A stretch of 49,927 bases of DNA from Gammaproteobacteria bacterium (GCA_022451485.1 JAKUQS010000020.1:1-49927); one strand, 5' to 3'. Positions 8,818 to 18,857 are shown, numbered from the stretch's first letter. Notes: generated by a model not told the origin, from the letters alone. A program made the numbers and translations.

Positions 8818-10398
8818 TCAATTCTTCAAATACACCTCGTCCAGCGGTGAGCACGTACCCCAGATCGTTGCCGGTGGATTACCGACCTTCGTGTGATTGA
8901 AGATGGTGTGATAGGGCACGGTATCGGTGAAGTAGATGGGTACGTCATCTGCGATGATCTTCTGCGCACTCGAGTAGAGCGCGATCCGCTTCTTCTGGTC
9001 ATTTTCCTGGCCGGCTTTATCGAGTATCGCATCGACCTTGGGATTGCAGTATTGCTGGGTATTCGACCAGATCACGCCTTTCTTTGCGTTGTCGCACAGA
9101 TAGGTGCGGTGCACGCCGATGACGGGGTCTCCCCAGTTAAACACGACATCCACAGTCATGTCGAAGTCCCAGGTCGAAACCGTCTTGGCCCAGGCCGGAA
9201 ACCCAGCAGAGGTTCTAACCGTTACATCGATACCGATCTTTTTCAGCTGTGGTTTCATGTATTCGGCCATGGGTTTGGCGCTTGGCCAGCCGTAGTCAAC
9301 CGTCAGCGCAAAACGCATACCATCAGCACCGCGAGCGTAGCCCGCCTCATCCAACATTGCATTGGCTTTGTCAATGTCCAGGTCGTAGCGTGCTACGTTG
9401 GGTTCATGAAAAATACTGTCTGGGTGGATGCCAGTGTATGCGGGCCTTGATGTGCCCATCATGACGGCGTTCACTAGAAAATTTCTATCGACAGCGTAGG
9501 CAATTGCCTGACGGACGCGTTTATCGCTAGTAGGCTTGCTTTTGGTATTAAATGCTAGCCACGTTATCGGACCGATCGCGGCGTAGCCTTGGTCTGTTGC
9601 CGTCAGGTGCGGAACCTTCTTGGAGTGCAGAATATCCTGTGGCGTCGACTCAAATGCTGACAGGTGAATTTCTCCATTTTCACGTCCAAGAGAGCGAGCA
9701 GAGGGGTCTTTGATAATGCGTATCACGAGTTTGTCCAAATAGGGACGACCCTCTATAAAAAAGTCTTCATAGCGCTCCATGATGATGTGTTGATCACGCA
9801 CAAATTCAATCAGTTTGAACGGACCTGAACCGACAACGTCCTTAGAGTTGCGTGGGTGTTTTTTGGGGTCTTGGCCATCACCATAAATATGCTCTGGAAT
9901 AATCGATCCGAGTTGAGAGGACAGCGCCAGCATGAGCGCTGGATGTGGCTTCGATAACTTAAATACAACGGTGTTGGGGCTCGGCGTCTCTACGCTCGAG
10001 ACTGCTCGGAACATGGTTTTAAAGGGGTGATTCGCCTTGATCGTCTTGATCGAAAAAGCGACATCCTTCGATGTGATCGGTGTGCCATCATGGAACGTGG
10101 CCCCGTCAACCAAATTGAAGGTGACGGCTAGTCCATCGGTAGAAGTCTGCCATGATTTGGCAAGATAAGGGTGCGCATTCCATTTGTCGTCAAAGCGAAC
10201 CAGGGTTGCGAACAACTGGGCACCCGGTGCACCGGTCGCGATGCCCGATTGCACTGCTGGATTAAGGTGCCTAGGTGTGGTGCCGATGGACCACACCAGT
10301 GTTCCCCCTTGTTTGGGTGTTTCTGCTTGCACACTCACGGCTGACAATGCCAGAAGCACTGCGCCAAGCGCGCTTACCCATTGTTTAGTCAATCCCAT
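8818..10398 (-). CDS. dppA: ABC transporter substrate-binding protein, family 5 (DppA-like)
   Basis: Periplasmic binding protein of 526 residues. The ATG at 10398 is preferred: it has AGAGGA upstream and gives a clean Sec signal peptide (MGLTKQWVSALGAVLLALSA, cleavage after VQA). An in-frame ATG at 10458 would bury the signal. Family-5 markers include GGTLVWSIG, FHDGTPITSKDVAFSIKT, GSGPFKLIEF and VRQAIAYAVDR. Family members bind peptides, nickel complexes, heme or oligosaccharides, so the ligand is open. It is the first gene of the minus-strand importer operon and is divergent from an MFS gene across 348 bases. Confidence 0.92.
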   Translation of the reverse strand: MGLTKQWVSALGAVLLALSAVSVQAETPKQGGTLVWSIGTTPRHLNPAVQSGIATGAPGAQLFATLVRFDDKWNAHPYLAKSWQTSTDGLAVTFNLVDGATFHDGTPITSKDVAFSIKTIKANHPFKTMFRAVSSVETPSPNTVVFKLSKPHPALMLALSSQLGSIIPEHIYGDGQDPKKHPRNSKDVVGSGPFKLIEFVRDQHIIMERYEDFFIEGRPYLDKLVIRIIKDPSARSLGRENGEIHLSAFESTPQDILHSKKVPHLTATDQGYAAIGPITWLAFNTKSKPTSDKRVRQAIAYAVDRNFLVNAVMMGTSRPAYTGIHPDSIFHEPNVARYDLDIDKANAMLDEAGYARGADGMRFALTVDYGWPSAKPMAEYMKPQLKKIGIDVTVRTSAGFPAWAKTVSTWDFDMTVDVVFNWGDPVIGVHRTYLCDNAKKGVIWSNTQQYCNPKVDAILDKAGQENDQKKRIALYSSAQKIIADDVPIYFTDTVPYHTIFNHTKVGNPPATIWGTCSPLDEVYLKN

Positions 10399-10746
10399 TG
10401 CCTGTGTCCTCTGATAGTCATAATAAGCTGCGATCAGCGTGGTGCTGATGGGTGTCATTCTTTACTTAATTGGGTATCAATGCAACGAAAATAAGGGCTC
10501 CCAATGCATCTTTGGTCCTGCAACGCACTGGGGGCCGGGGCTGTTAGTTAATCTGGGGCCATGGGAGTGGTTCTATCGGGCCCTTGAACCTGTTTTCCAC
10601 GGTCAGGCGGTATTGATTTTTCCAGCAAGATGGTTAAATCACTTACCCAATGAAGGTCGTGCCCGGTGCGATTAGTCTTGAGCCCTGATCGTAATCTCGT
10701 GATATGCCGGATTTTCTCTTGTCATCACTCGAATAAATGATCGTCT
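10399..10746. other. divergent intergenic region between dppA-like and MFS genes
   Basis: Holds the promoters for the importer operon (leftward) and the MFS gene (rightward). I see no convincing gene; a plus-strand frame at 10439-10675 has no ribosome site or family resemblance. No clear operator was recognised. Confidence 0.6.
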
Positions 10747-11940
10747 ATGACTAACCCCAAAAATAGTCTGGGAGACACATCACTGCAAACCGTTTGCGTG
10801 CTGGGTCATCTGGCGAATGACTGGGCACCGGCTGCCATCTGGTTGCTGGCGCCCGCGATCGGGTTGGCTTTTGATCTTCGCCCCTCTCAAGTCGGATTAT
10901 TACTGACGATCCATTCCATTGGTGCCTCAATGGCTTATTTCCCTGCGGGGGTTTTGGCCGATCGAATGCGTAAACAGGGACGATTACTGGTCGCAACCTT
11001 TTGGTGGGTTACGCTTGGTTATTTGCTTGCGTCCCAGGCACCAGGGTTTTGGTCGCTGGCCATCTTGCTGGGTGTGGCGGGCATGGGCGATGCGGCTTGG
11101 CATCCGATTGCGACGGGAATGCTGGTTCGGCAAATGCCGAACCGAAAAGGCCAGGTCCTGGGCGTGCATGCAGTCGGCGGGACCTTGGCCGAAGTGTTGT
11201 CACCGCTGCTGGTCGGTTTTCTGTTGGCTACGATGGACTGGCAAAGCGTGCTGCAGGTTTCGGTCATACCCACGGCATTGATGGGCGTTGTATTTACCGT
11301 CTTGGCGGGAAGAATTCCGCGGCGCCAGGCGAGTGCAGCAATCTCGCGCGCCGACCTGGTGACGTTTGTTCGGCAGTGGCGCTCGGTACGTGGTCTGTGT
11401 CTCATCGGCGGACTGGCGACTTATAACATGGCGTTGTTTGCATTGATGACCATGTCGCCCCTGTTCGCCCAGAGAAGTCTCGGCCTCAGTCCGGCACAGA
11501 CGGGCGTGGCCTTCGCGTCTGCCATGTTGCTCGGCTCTGTTGGTCAGCCCCTTATCGGTCGAATCTCTGATCGTACTGGGCGCGTCGGTATTTTTGTGCT
11601 GGGCTCTGTCACGGCAGCGGCCCTGACTGGCGGGGCGCTAGTGATTGACTCGTCGCTGGGCACGATCACTTTACTCACCGGGGCGATGGGCGTTCTAGTG
11701 GCTATTCGTTCGAGTGTGCTGGCCATGGCGGTAGATTATGTTAGTGAACGGGAGGCAACCGCGCTGGGTTTCATTTTTGTAATGCTCGATGGGGTGGGCG
11801 CGCTGGGCGCGGTTCTCGCAGGTTTCGTTGGGGATTTTAGTTTGCATTACAGCTTTGTTCTCGCGTCGATTTTGTCCTTAGTCAGCGTAGGCATTATCAC
11901 CGTCGGATTGCGCCAAAATGCTCATACCCCGCACGGATAA
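10747..11940 (+). CDS. MFS transporter (fosmidomycin-resistance/FSR-like)
   Basis: A 397-residue, 12-helix major facilitator. The N-terminal CVLGHLANDWAPAAIWLL resembles the GH-x-x-ND signature seen at the start of FSR-type exporters. The loop between helices 2 and 3 is ADRMRKQGR and its second-half counterpart is GRISDRTGRVG. Hydrophobic segments cover nearly all of the protein. It could export a toxic or signalling compound or import a small acid; the sequence does not decide. It is divergent from the peptide-type ABC importer, so the two may share control. Confidence 0.85.
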   Translation: MTNPKNSLGDTSLQTVCVLGHLANDWAPAAIWLLAPAIGLAFDLRPSQVGLLLTIHSIGASMAYFPAGVLADRMRKQGRLLVATFWWVTLGYLLASQAPGFWSLAILLGVAGMGDAAWHPIATGMLVRQMPNRKGQVLGVHAVGGTLAEVLSPLLVGFLLATMDWQSVLQVSVIPTALMGVVFTVLAGRIPRRQASAAISRADLVTFVRQWRSVRGLCLIGGLATYNMALFALMTMSPLFAQRSLGLSPAQTGVAFASAMLLGSVGQPLIGRISDRTGRVGIFVLGSVTAAALTGGALVIDSSLGTITLLTGAMGVLVAIRSSVLAMAVDYVSEREATALGFIFVMLDGVGALGAVLAGFVGDFSLHYSFVLASILSLVSVGIITVGLRQNAHTPHG

Positions 11941-12336
11941 AGCGACAACAATTAGCGTTGTTTGGTTGGGTCGGTGTGTTGTCAATCCCGGCCGTTGGCG
12001 CAAAACCCGAAATACCGGGCGGGTCGCGAGTGATTGTCAGGGTTTCGCCCTTGTTCGTGCGTAGAGTCTTTAGCGGTCGCGCGGAAAACTCCGGTGGCTG
12101 GAAGTCACTCGGATTTTAAGGATGTACGTTGTCTAGGTGCGATGAGAGGGGTGCATTATTAACTTATAAAACTAACGAACACCGATCGTGGGATTGTTTT
12201 TGAATACTTTGCTTGGTTGAGTATGATCAAGATGTTCCCCTTCAACGTGTTGTCACGATCGATTGATGCGTATCAGTCAAACCCAGGAGCGATTCATGTG
12301 GCGCCACTTAATCATGTCGTTAACCTGAGAGAGAAA
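11941..12336. other. intergenic region upstream of the enolase-superfamily gene
   Basis: 396 bases without a gene. A weak hairpin follows the MFS stop (ACAAC/GTTGT arms at about 11944-11960 with a short T-rich tail), which may end that transcript. An AT-rich stretch near 12155-12180 is a plausible promoter area for the next gene, but no hexamer pair stands out. Confidence 0.45.
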
Positions 12337-13476
12337 ATGAAAATCACTAACATCAAAGCCTTTCCCATCTCGTATCGAGTGCCCGAAGGGGAGAATGTAC
12401 GGTTAGGAATTGGGCTTGCGGTCAAGCGCGACGCTGTGCTTATCAAAGTTGAAACGAGCGAGGGTGTTACAGGCTGGGGGGAGTCTCATCACGGAAGATG
12501 TCCCGGGGCGATCGCCAAACTGATCGACACTACTATCAAGGAATTGGTCGTGGGCATGGATGCCCTTGATAACGTCGGAGTTTGGGACAAGATCTACCGG
12601 ATGCAACTTGCCAGCCACGGGATGGGGTATGCATCGACCATGGCCTTAAGCGGTTTGGATCTTGCTCTGTGGGATATCAAGGGCCAGGCGCTCAATAGAC
12701 CGTTGTTTGAAATCCTGGGTGGATCCCGTAAAAACATACCCGCGTACGCGGGTGGTATCGCGTTGGGGTGGCAAGAGCCAGCGGCGCTGGCGGAGGAAGC
12801 CATGGCGCATCTGGCCCGCGGATACAAAGCCATTAAGTTACGTGTTGGTGACAATGTTCGTGCTGACTCAGACAGAGTTGAAAAAGTTCGAGAGTGCGTT
12901 GGTGATGATGTAGATATCTTGGTTGATGCCAATACCGGATATTCATTGGGGCAGGTTAGAAAGATCATGCCGCTTCTTGAGGACCTGGATGTTGGATGGC
13001 TTGAAGAGCCTTTTCCAGCGATGGATTTTCATAATTACCGGCTGGCAGCGACCTATGGCGGTGTGCCGATCGCAGCAGGAGAGAATCATTTCACACGGTA
13101 CGAATTTGCCCGGTTGATCGAAGACGCTGCTGTTAGCTACGCGCAGCCAGATTTGTCAAAAACAGGTGGTATGACGGAGGCAATTAGAATTGCTGCCTTA
13201 ACCTCCGCGTGGAAAATACCTATTCACCCGCACACCTCATTGACTGGAATCAATATGGCAGCCTCTATTCACTTATTGTCAGCAATTGACAACGGTGGTT
13301 ATTTTGAAGGAGACGTGACGCGCTACAATCCATTTCGTGATGACATGGGCCAAAGACCGTTTAATATTAGTGGGGAGGGTTTTGTCTCTGCGTTGGAGGA
13401 GCCTGGCATCGGTATCACTATTAACGAGAAGTTTCTTGCGAAGTATCCATTGATCGAAGGGCCTTGTTACGTGTGA
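12337..13476 (+). CDS. mandelate racemase/muconate lactonizing enzyme family protein
   Basis: Enolase-superfamily enzyme of 379 residues. I use the ATG at 12337, preceded by GAGAGAG; an upstream in-frame start at 12217 would add a 40-residue non-family extension. Metal ligands are D197 (ILVDAN), E223 (WLEEP) and E249 (AAGEN). The acid/base motif on strand 2 reads KAIKLR, with K167 and R169, so the usual second lysine of the KxK pair is arginine. D272 (QPDLSKTGG) and histidines of IPIHPHT near 297-299 supply the opposite side. The enzyme abstracts an alpha proton from a carboxylate, as in sugar-acid dehydratases or racemases. GMC and Gfo/Idh genes follow. Confidence 0.9.
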   Translation: MKITNIKAFPISYRVPEGENVRLGIGLAVKRDAVLIKVETSEGVTGWGESHHGRCPGAIAKLIDTTIKELVVGMDALDNVGVWDKIYRMQLASHGMGYASTMALSGLDLALWDIKGQALNRPLFEILGGSRKNIPAYAGGIALGWQEPAALAEEAMAHLARGYKAIKLRVGDNVRADSDRVEKVRECVGDDVDILVDANTGYSLGQVRKIMPLLEDLDVGWLEEPFPAMDFHNYRLAATYGGVPIAAGENHFTRYEFARLIEDAAVSYAQPDLSKTGGMTEAIRIAALTSAWKIPIHPHTSLTGINMAASIHLLSAIDNGGYFEGDVTRYNPFRDDMGQRPFNISGEGFVSALEEPGIGITINEKFLAKYPLIEGPCYV

Positions 13477-13594
13477 GTGTTTCACCATCGTGGCGTTTCT
13501 TGGGCCGTGCGAATATACGAACGATAATAGCTGTAAACTTTACCTTCCATCAACGCAGTGCTCGAGGAGCATTGGTGAGGGTTAGAACAGTAAG

Positions 13595-15199
13595 ATGACC
13601 AACTTAAGCGAAACTTTTGATTACATTGTCGTGGGTGGCGGCTCAGCGGGTTGCGTCTTGGCTAATAGGCTATCGAGCGATCCGGCAAACAAAGTGCTCC
13701 TGCTTGAAGCGGGCAATAAAGGCCATTTTTTATCCAGAGTGCCTGTCAGTTTCTCGTTGTTGATTGATAACCCGGCTGCTAACTGGTGTTACCGCTCAGA
13801 GCCCGAATCGGGGACTAACAACCGACACATCCCCATTCCTCGGGGTAAGCTTTTGGGGGGATCCAGTGCGATCAATGGTCTGGTCTACGTGCGCGGTCAA
13901 CAACTCGACTATGACACTTGGGCGCAATTAGGTAATCGAGGCTGGAGCTACGCGGATGTGTTGCCTTTCTTCAAGTCGATGGAGTCCTTCGACAAAGGCG
14001 GGTCGGCCTACCGCGGGAGGTCAGGGCCGCTCCGGGTGACCGAAGTAGTTGACCAAAATCCGATTTATGAGCAATTGTTCAAGGCGGGTGCTGCGCTTGG
14101 CATTGTTCGAAATGACGACTACAACGGTGCAGATCAGGAAGGTTTTTCTCGAACGCAAACAACCAGTAGTCGCGGACGAAGAATGAGTGCAGATTTTGCC
14201 TATCTTCGACCCATTCGTCATCGCAAAAATTTGACCATAAAGACCAGGGCGCTGGTCACTCGACTACTCTTTAATCAAAAGCTTTGTATTGGAGTGGAAG
14301 CGGTAATTGAGGGGAAAATCGTAACATTTGAAGCCCGCAAAGAAGTCATTCTCAGCGCTGGAGCAATCAATTCGCCCCAAATTCTGGAGTTGTCGGGCGT
14401 AGGGCAACCTGCAATTCTAGAGAAAAATGATATTCCGCTTGTGCAGGCGATCAACGGCGTTGGGGAGAATCTGCGTGATCACATTGGTCCCAGGTTGGTT
14501 TTTCGTATAACGAAACCCGGTATTGCTTATAACGACTCTGCTCGAGGAATTAACCTGCTTAAAGAGATTGTGAAATATGCAGTCAATGGAAGTGGGTTCT
14601 TAAATCTACCGTCTGCCCCTGTGCTTGGGTTTTTCAAAACCCGAACAGAACTGGCGGGGCCTGATATTCAGGTCCATTTTATTCCTTATCGTGTGGTGCT
14701 CGAGAATGGGAAAAGAAAACTTGGTGAAGAGCCAGGAATAACGTGTACGGTTAATCAGAACCAGCCAGAGAGTGTGGGTTCTGTACATATAAAATCGTCG
14801 AATCCTCAGCAACACCCAGCAATTCGATATAACTTTCTTTCTTCCAGGCATGATATCGACACGTTGGTTGCTGGAGTTCGATTAATTCGGGACATTATGA
14901 ATACTGATGAAATGCAGATGTATTGCGGTGAAGAGATGTCCCCCGGGAGTGATTGCGCTTCAGATGACGATATCTTGGGGTTCATTCGCAATAAGGCCGA
15001 AACCCTGTATCACCCGGTTGGCACCTGCAAAATGGGCAATGATGCGAAATCAGTTGTCGATGAAAAGTTGCGTGTTCACCAGATTAAGAATCTACGCATT
15101 GCGGATGCATCCATCATGCCGACCTTGACCTCAGGTAACACTAATGGTCCGTGCATGATGATTGGGGAGAAATGCGCAGACTTTATTATGAATCACTGA
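13595..15199 (+). CDS. GMC family FAD oxidoreductase (choline dehydrogenase-like)
   Basis: A 534-residue flavoprotein. The N-terminal FAD-binding motif FDYIVVGGGSAGCVLANRL is followed by LLLEAG, the GMC signature 1 region around GGSSAINGLVYVRG, and signature 2 around LSAGAINSPQILELSGVG. At the C terminus the active-site segments YHPVGTCKMG and ADASIMPTLTSGNTNGP are present. The family oxidises alcohols such as choline, glucose, polyols or fatty alcohols. No signal peptide is seen, so it is likely cytoplasmic. It lies 118 bases after the enolase-superfamily gene and before a Gfo/Idh dehydrogenase, consistent with a short alcohol or sugar-acid oxidation pathway. Confidence 0.92.
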   Translation: MTNLSETFDYIVVGGGSAGCVLANRLSSDPANKVLLLEAGNKGHFLSRVPVSFSLLIDNPAANWCYRSEPESGTNNRHIPIPRGKLLGGSSAINGLVYVRGQQLDYDTWAQLGNRGWSYADVLPFFKSMESFDKGGSAYRGRSGPLRVTEVVDQNPIYEQLFKAGAALGIVRNDDYNGADQEGFSRTQTTSSRGRRMSADFAYLRPIRHRKNLTIKTRALVTRLLFNQKLCIGVEAVIEGKIVTFEARKEVILSAGAINSPQILELSGVGQPAILEKNDIPLVQAINGVGENLRDHIGPRLVFRITKPGIAYNDSARGINLLKEIVKYAVNGSGFLNLPSAPVLGFFKTRTELAGPDIQVHFIPYRVVLENGKRKLGEEPGITCTVNQNQPESVGSVHIKSSNPQQHPAIRYNFLSSRHDIDTLVAGVRLIRDIMNTDEMQMYCGEEMSPGSDCASDDDILGFIRNKAETLYHPVGTCKMGNDAKSVVDEKLRVHQIKNLRIADASIMPTLTSGNTNGPCMMIGEKCADFIMNH

Positions 15200-15283
15200 C
15201 GGACGCCATCATCTGCCTAGTGGATGGGCCCACACGAACATGTTGAGCTGGCTGGATTCCATTGCTCTCCAGGATAGTGAGCC

Positions 15284-16303
15284 ATGCCCCTGAAGGTGGT
15301 CGGTGTTGGTGCCGGTTATTTTTCGCACTACCACTACGATGCATGGCAGCGAATCGATTGCGTAGACTTGATCGCCGTCTGTGATCGCGATTTAACTCGA
15401 GCCGAATCCATGGCAAAACGTCATGGGATTCCATTGGTGTTTGAACAATTATCTACCATGCTGGATGAAACAGAGCCAGACATCATCGATATCATTACGC
15501 CGCCGGAGTCGCACGAGAAACTGCTAAGCATCGCTCTTGAGTCACATGCCGCCGTTATTTGTCAGAAGCCTTTAGCGCCAACGTTGGCCGATGCCCGACG
15601 CATGATTGCCTCGGCAGAGGGCAAGAGTAGACGTTTTTTTGTCCACGAAAACTTCCGCTTTCAGCCGTGGTATGTAGAGATTAAAGCGTTACTTGATCGT
15701 CACGTTATCGGCACACCGTATTCCGTTGGTTTCAGGCTTCGCCCTGGGGATGGGCGTGGCCCGAATGCTTATCTCAGTCGGCAACCTTACTTCCAGCAGA
15801 TGGAACGCTTTTTTGTGCACGAAACTGGTGTGCACTTTATTGACACATACCGTTATCTCTTCGGTGAGGTGAAGCGTGTGTACGCGGATCTGCATCGACT
15901 CAATCCGCACATCTGTGGCGAGGACGCAGGGATTATTCTATTTGAATTTGAAACAGCGGCTAGAGGTGTCTTAGATGCCAATCGCCTCAGCGATCATGAA
16001 GCGGAAAATACTCGTCTGACCATGGGAGACATGCTGATCGAAGGGGCTCAGGGGGTCTTGCGACTCGATGGCAATGGCCGACTCTTTTCGCGAGCGCCTG
16101 GTGAGGTCGAGAGGGAACATGAGTACCGGTGGAGCGATGAAGGTTTTGCGGGCGATAGTGTACACGCTTGCCAATCACATCTTGTTGAATGTGTTGAGAC
16201 AGGAAAGGCGTCGCCCATTTCAGCTCGAGAGTATCTGCGCAATCTTGAAATCGAAGAGGCGATTTACGAATCGAGTCGTACCGGGGTCCGAATCTCGGTT
16301 TGA
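15284..16303 (+). CDS. Gfo/Idh/MocA family oxidoreductase
   Basis: A 339-residue NAD(P)-dependent dehydrogenase. The Rossmann start VVGVGAGYFSHYHYDAW, the aspartate-ending second strand LIAVCDRD, and the catalytic region FVHETGVHFIDTYRYLFGEV are visible. The family's usual EKP motif is replaced by CQKPLAP, glutamate to glutamine; the lysine is kept. Members oxidise or reduce sugars, inositols or related hydroxyl compounds. It follows the GMC gene by 84 bases and probably belongs to the same transcript. It converges with the luciferase-like gene at 16432. Confidence 0.88.
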   Translation: MPLKVVGVGAGYFSHYHYDAWQRIDCVDLIAVCDRDLTRAESMAKRHGIPLVFEQLSTMLDETEPDIIDIITPPESHEKLLSIALESHAAVICQKPLAPTLADARRMIASAEGKSRRFFVHENFRFQPWYVEIKALLDRHVIGTPYSVGFRLRPGDGRGPNAYLSRQPYFQQMERFFVHETGVHFIDTYRYLFGEVKRVYADLHRLNPHICGEDAGIILFEFETAARGVLDANRLSDHEAENTRLTMGDMLIEGAQGVLRLDGNGRLFSRAPGEVEREHEYRWSDEGFAGDSVHACQSHLVECVETGKASPISAREYLRNLEIEEAIYESSRTGVRISV

Positions 16304-16431
16304 CAGTGTCGACCGCAATGTGTTGCCTTGAGGAGCACATGTTGCGGGCAAGCGGACGATCCCGTCGCCGAGCTATTGACCTGCACATGGGTCGAATCGC
16401 TTGACACTGAGTTGATCAAATTTGCCGCGGT

Positions 16432-17367
16432 TTAGAAGCTGCGTTCCCGTATTTGCGAGACTTTTGAGAGAACACCGTCTAGCAGCTGCTCGGTTTGATC
16501 TTCCATCTGGGCATCACCAGCGCCAATTGGCCGAAGGATAAATTTTGAGATTCCGTGATCGGCATAAGCCTGTATGCGTTGCAGTATCTCGTCTGCACCG
16601 CCCACGACGAACCCGCGGCTGGCTGCGTGCCCCGTGCGTCTTTCGAAATCAGCGGCCATCTTTTTTACGGGTTCATCACCCCAAGAGCCAAAATGAATAC
16701 CGAAGCCCGCACCGAAATGATCCGAATCAATGGATCTTTTGTGTCGGTTAGCACTGGCAAGAATCTTGTCAACCACCTTTCCCGCTTCTGCAGGCGTTTC
16801 AGCAGCGGCTTGCCAGCCTGTTCCATACGCAGCAGTCCGAGCAATAGCGGCCTCTGAACTGCCACCGATCCATAGCGGCAACGGGTTCTGCGTTGGACGC
16901 GGCGCGATCGTCGCCTTATCGTAGCGGAAATATTCACCATCGAAAGTCACGTCATCTTCGACCCACAGTCGAGTCATGATCTCCAGCGCTTCGTTCATGC
17001 GCTGGCCTCGCCCCACGGTTGTCGTGCCTGATGCGACGAAATCTCTCGATCGATTACTCCCGAGTCCAAAGGCGGGCAGCAAGCGCCCACTCGACAGATA
17101 ATCGATCGTTGCGCATTGCTTGGCGGTTTGCAGTGGATCTCGCAATCCCATCGATGCAACGTTCATACCGAATTTGATTTTGTCGGTGGCACCGGCCAGC
17201 CCTGCCATGACACTCATGCACTCAAGAAATGGATCTGTGGAAATAAGGCGATCCGTTTGCCACAGAGAATCAACGCCGGTCTGGTCGCATCGTTTGACCC
17301 ATCGCCAATAACCTTCCGCACTTGAGAAGGTGTAGGTTGCTAGGCCTAATCCAATGCCAATGGTCAT
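16432..17367 (-). CDS. luciferase-like monooxygenase (LLM class flavin-dependent oxidoreductase)
   Basis: A 311-residue TIM-barrel flavin oxidoreductase. Recognisable pieces are the N-terminal IGIGLGLATYTFSSAEGY, the early barrel motif DSLWQTDRL, the conserved SSGRLLPAFGLGSNRSRDF, and the flavin-phosphate region PLPLWIGGSSEAAIARTAAYGTG split over residues about 166-188. Members use FMNH2 or F420H2; the choice cannot be made from sequence alone. It lies 133 bases after kynureninase on the same strand, so it may be co-transcribed and act on an aromatic or N-heterocyclic compound, but that is inference. Confidence 0.87.
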   Translation of the reverse strand: MTIGIGLGLATYTFSSAEGYWRWVKRCDQTGVDSLWQTDRLISTDPFLECMSVMAGLAGATDKIKFGMNVASMGLRDPLQTAKQCATIDYLSSGRLLPAFGLGSNRSRDFVASGTTTVGRGQRMNEALEIMTRLWVEDDVTFDGEYFRYDKATIAPRPTQNPLPLWIGGSSEAAIARTAAYGTGWQAAAETPAEAGKVVDKILASANRHKRSIDSDHFGAGFGIHFGSWGDEPVKKMAADFERRTGHAASRGFVVGGADEILQRIQAYADHGISKFILRPIGAGDAQMEDQTEQLLDGVLSKVSQIRERSF

Positions 17368-17500
17368 TGCGGATACTCCTGCGGGTAGTGACGTGAATGG
17401 GTCTGGTCTAAAAAGGAATGTAGTTCGCGCGCCACACTGCTCGCCGTCTACACAGTTGTTGGGCCACTTTGAGTTGCCGAGTACGGAGACTGCGTGGACA

Positions 17501-18694
17501 TTAAGTGACTGTTGCTCTGGTTTTGTATTTTTCCTGATCCCACAGTCGATTTGAGATCACTTCTTCAAGCAGGGTCGCTGCCGTCATGACATCATTTTCG
17601 TCAATGTACAGTGGTGCAAACCCGAATCGCATGTTGTCTGGCGCACGAAAATCACCGATGACACCACGTTCAGCCATTGCCTGGATGACGCCATAGCCCT
17701 CTTCGAAGCAAAAGGACACCTGGCTGCCTCGTTCTTGGGCATTGCGTGGGCTGTTGAGGCTCAGGCCAGGGCATCGGGCTTCGACCTCCCTGATAAATAG
17801 TTCACATAACGCGATTGACTGTTTTCTTACCTGATTGATTGTTACCAGGTCCCAGATATCAAGCGCGGGCTCCAGGCACTTGAGGGCGATGACGGGTGGC
17901 GTCCCTACACGCAGGCGCTCAATGCCATGCGCTGCACGGTAGTTGAGTTCAAAGTCGAAGGGAGCGGCATGACCGAGCCAGCCGGAAAGGGTCGGTTGAA
18001 TCTTGTTCACATATCCAGGAGCGACGTAAATAAAGGCGGGAGCGCCCGGTCCGCCATTGAGATATTTGTAGGTGCAGCCCACTGCGAAATCCGCTCTTGA
18101 GTCCATCAAATCGACCGGAAGCGCGCCCACGCTGTGCGCCAGGTCCCAGAGTGTGATCACGCCATGTGCGTGAGCAGTGGCGGTCAAAGCCTTCATGTCG
18201 TGTTTGCGGCCTGTGCGATAGTCGACTTCCGTCAGCATCAAGACTGCAACGTCGTCATCAATGTGATGACTAACCTCCTCGGGTGCGACAGTCTTCAATG
18301 TGTGGCCGAGGCCAAGCGTCTTGATAAGTCCCTGAGCTATATAGAGGTCTGATGGAAAGTTTCCATCGTCCGACAGGATAACCCTCCGCCGAGGGGTTAG
18401 CGCCAACGCCGCGGCCAGCGCTTGGTGTACTTTGATAGACAGGGTATCGCCCATGATCACATGACCGGGTTGGGCGCCAATCAACGGTGCGATGCGATCA
18501 CCAATCTGTGTTGAAAGTGACATCCAGCCGGCATCATTCCAGCCCCTAATCATCTGTTCTCCCCACTCGTCACCCATCATCGTCGCGACGTGTTCCCTGG
18601 TCGTAAGTGGCATGGGTCCAAGGGAGTTGCCATCCAGATAGACGATGTTATTGGGCAGGTGAAATAAGGTTTTGGTGTGAGAGAATTGGCTCAA
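17501..18694 (-). CDS. kynU: kynureninase
   Basis: A 397-residue PLP enzyme with strong kynureninase signatures: YLDGNSLGPMP (19-29), the PLP aspartate in LWDLAHSVGALPVD (D184) and the Schiff-base lysine K210 in CTYKYLNGGPGAPAF. It hydrolyses L-kynurenine (or 3-hydroxykynurenine) to anthranilate (or 3-hydroxyanthranilate) and alanine. Tryptophan dioxygenase and formamidase genes are not in the window. A possible sink for anthranilate is the hydroxylase-ligase fusion 13 kb away. The start is divergent from the arsI-like gene. Confidence 0.93.
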   Translation of the reverse strand: MSQFSHTKTLFHLPNNIVYLDGNSLGPMPLTTREHVATMMGDEWGEQMIRGWNDAGWMSLSTQIGDRIAPLIGAQPGHVIMGDTLSIKVHQALAAALALTPRRRVILSDDGNFPSDLYIAQGLIKTLGLGHTLKTVAPEEVSHHIDDDVAVLMLTEVDYRTGRKHDMKALTATAHAHGVITLWDLAHSVGALPVDLMDSRADFAVGCTYKYLNGGPGAPAFIYVAPGYVNKIQPTLSGWLGHAAPFDFELNYRAAHGIERLRVGTPPVIALKCLEPALDIWDLVTINQVRKQSIALCELFIREVEARCPGLSLNSPRNAQERGSQVSFCFEEGYGVIQAMAERGVIGDFRAPDNMRFGFAPLYIDENDVMTAATLLEEVISNRLWDQEKYKTRATVT

Positions 18695-18857
18695 TGGTAA
18701 TTGTCCCTTTTATACTCCGGCGTTATACACTTTGTCTGGCACGGTGGTCAGATTCCTCGCCTATGGTAACGGGCTATAGTGCATGGGCGAAAAACTTTTT
18801 AGCCGTTATCTCTCCAGTCAGATCGTTCCTGTTCATTTTCCCATCACGGAGAAACTC

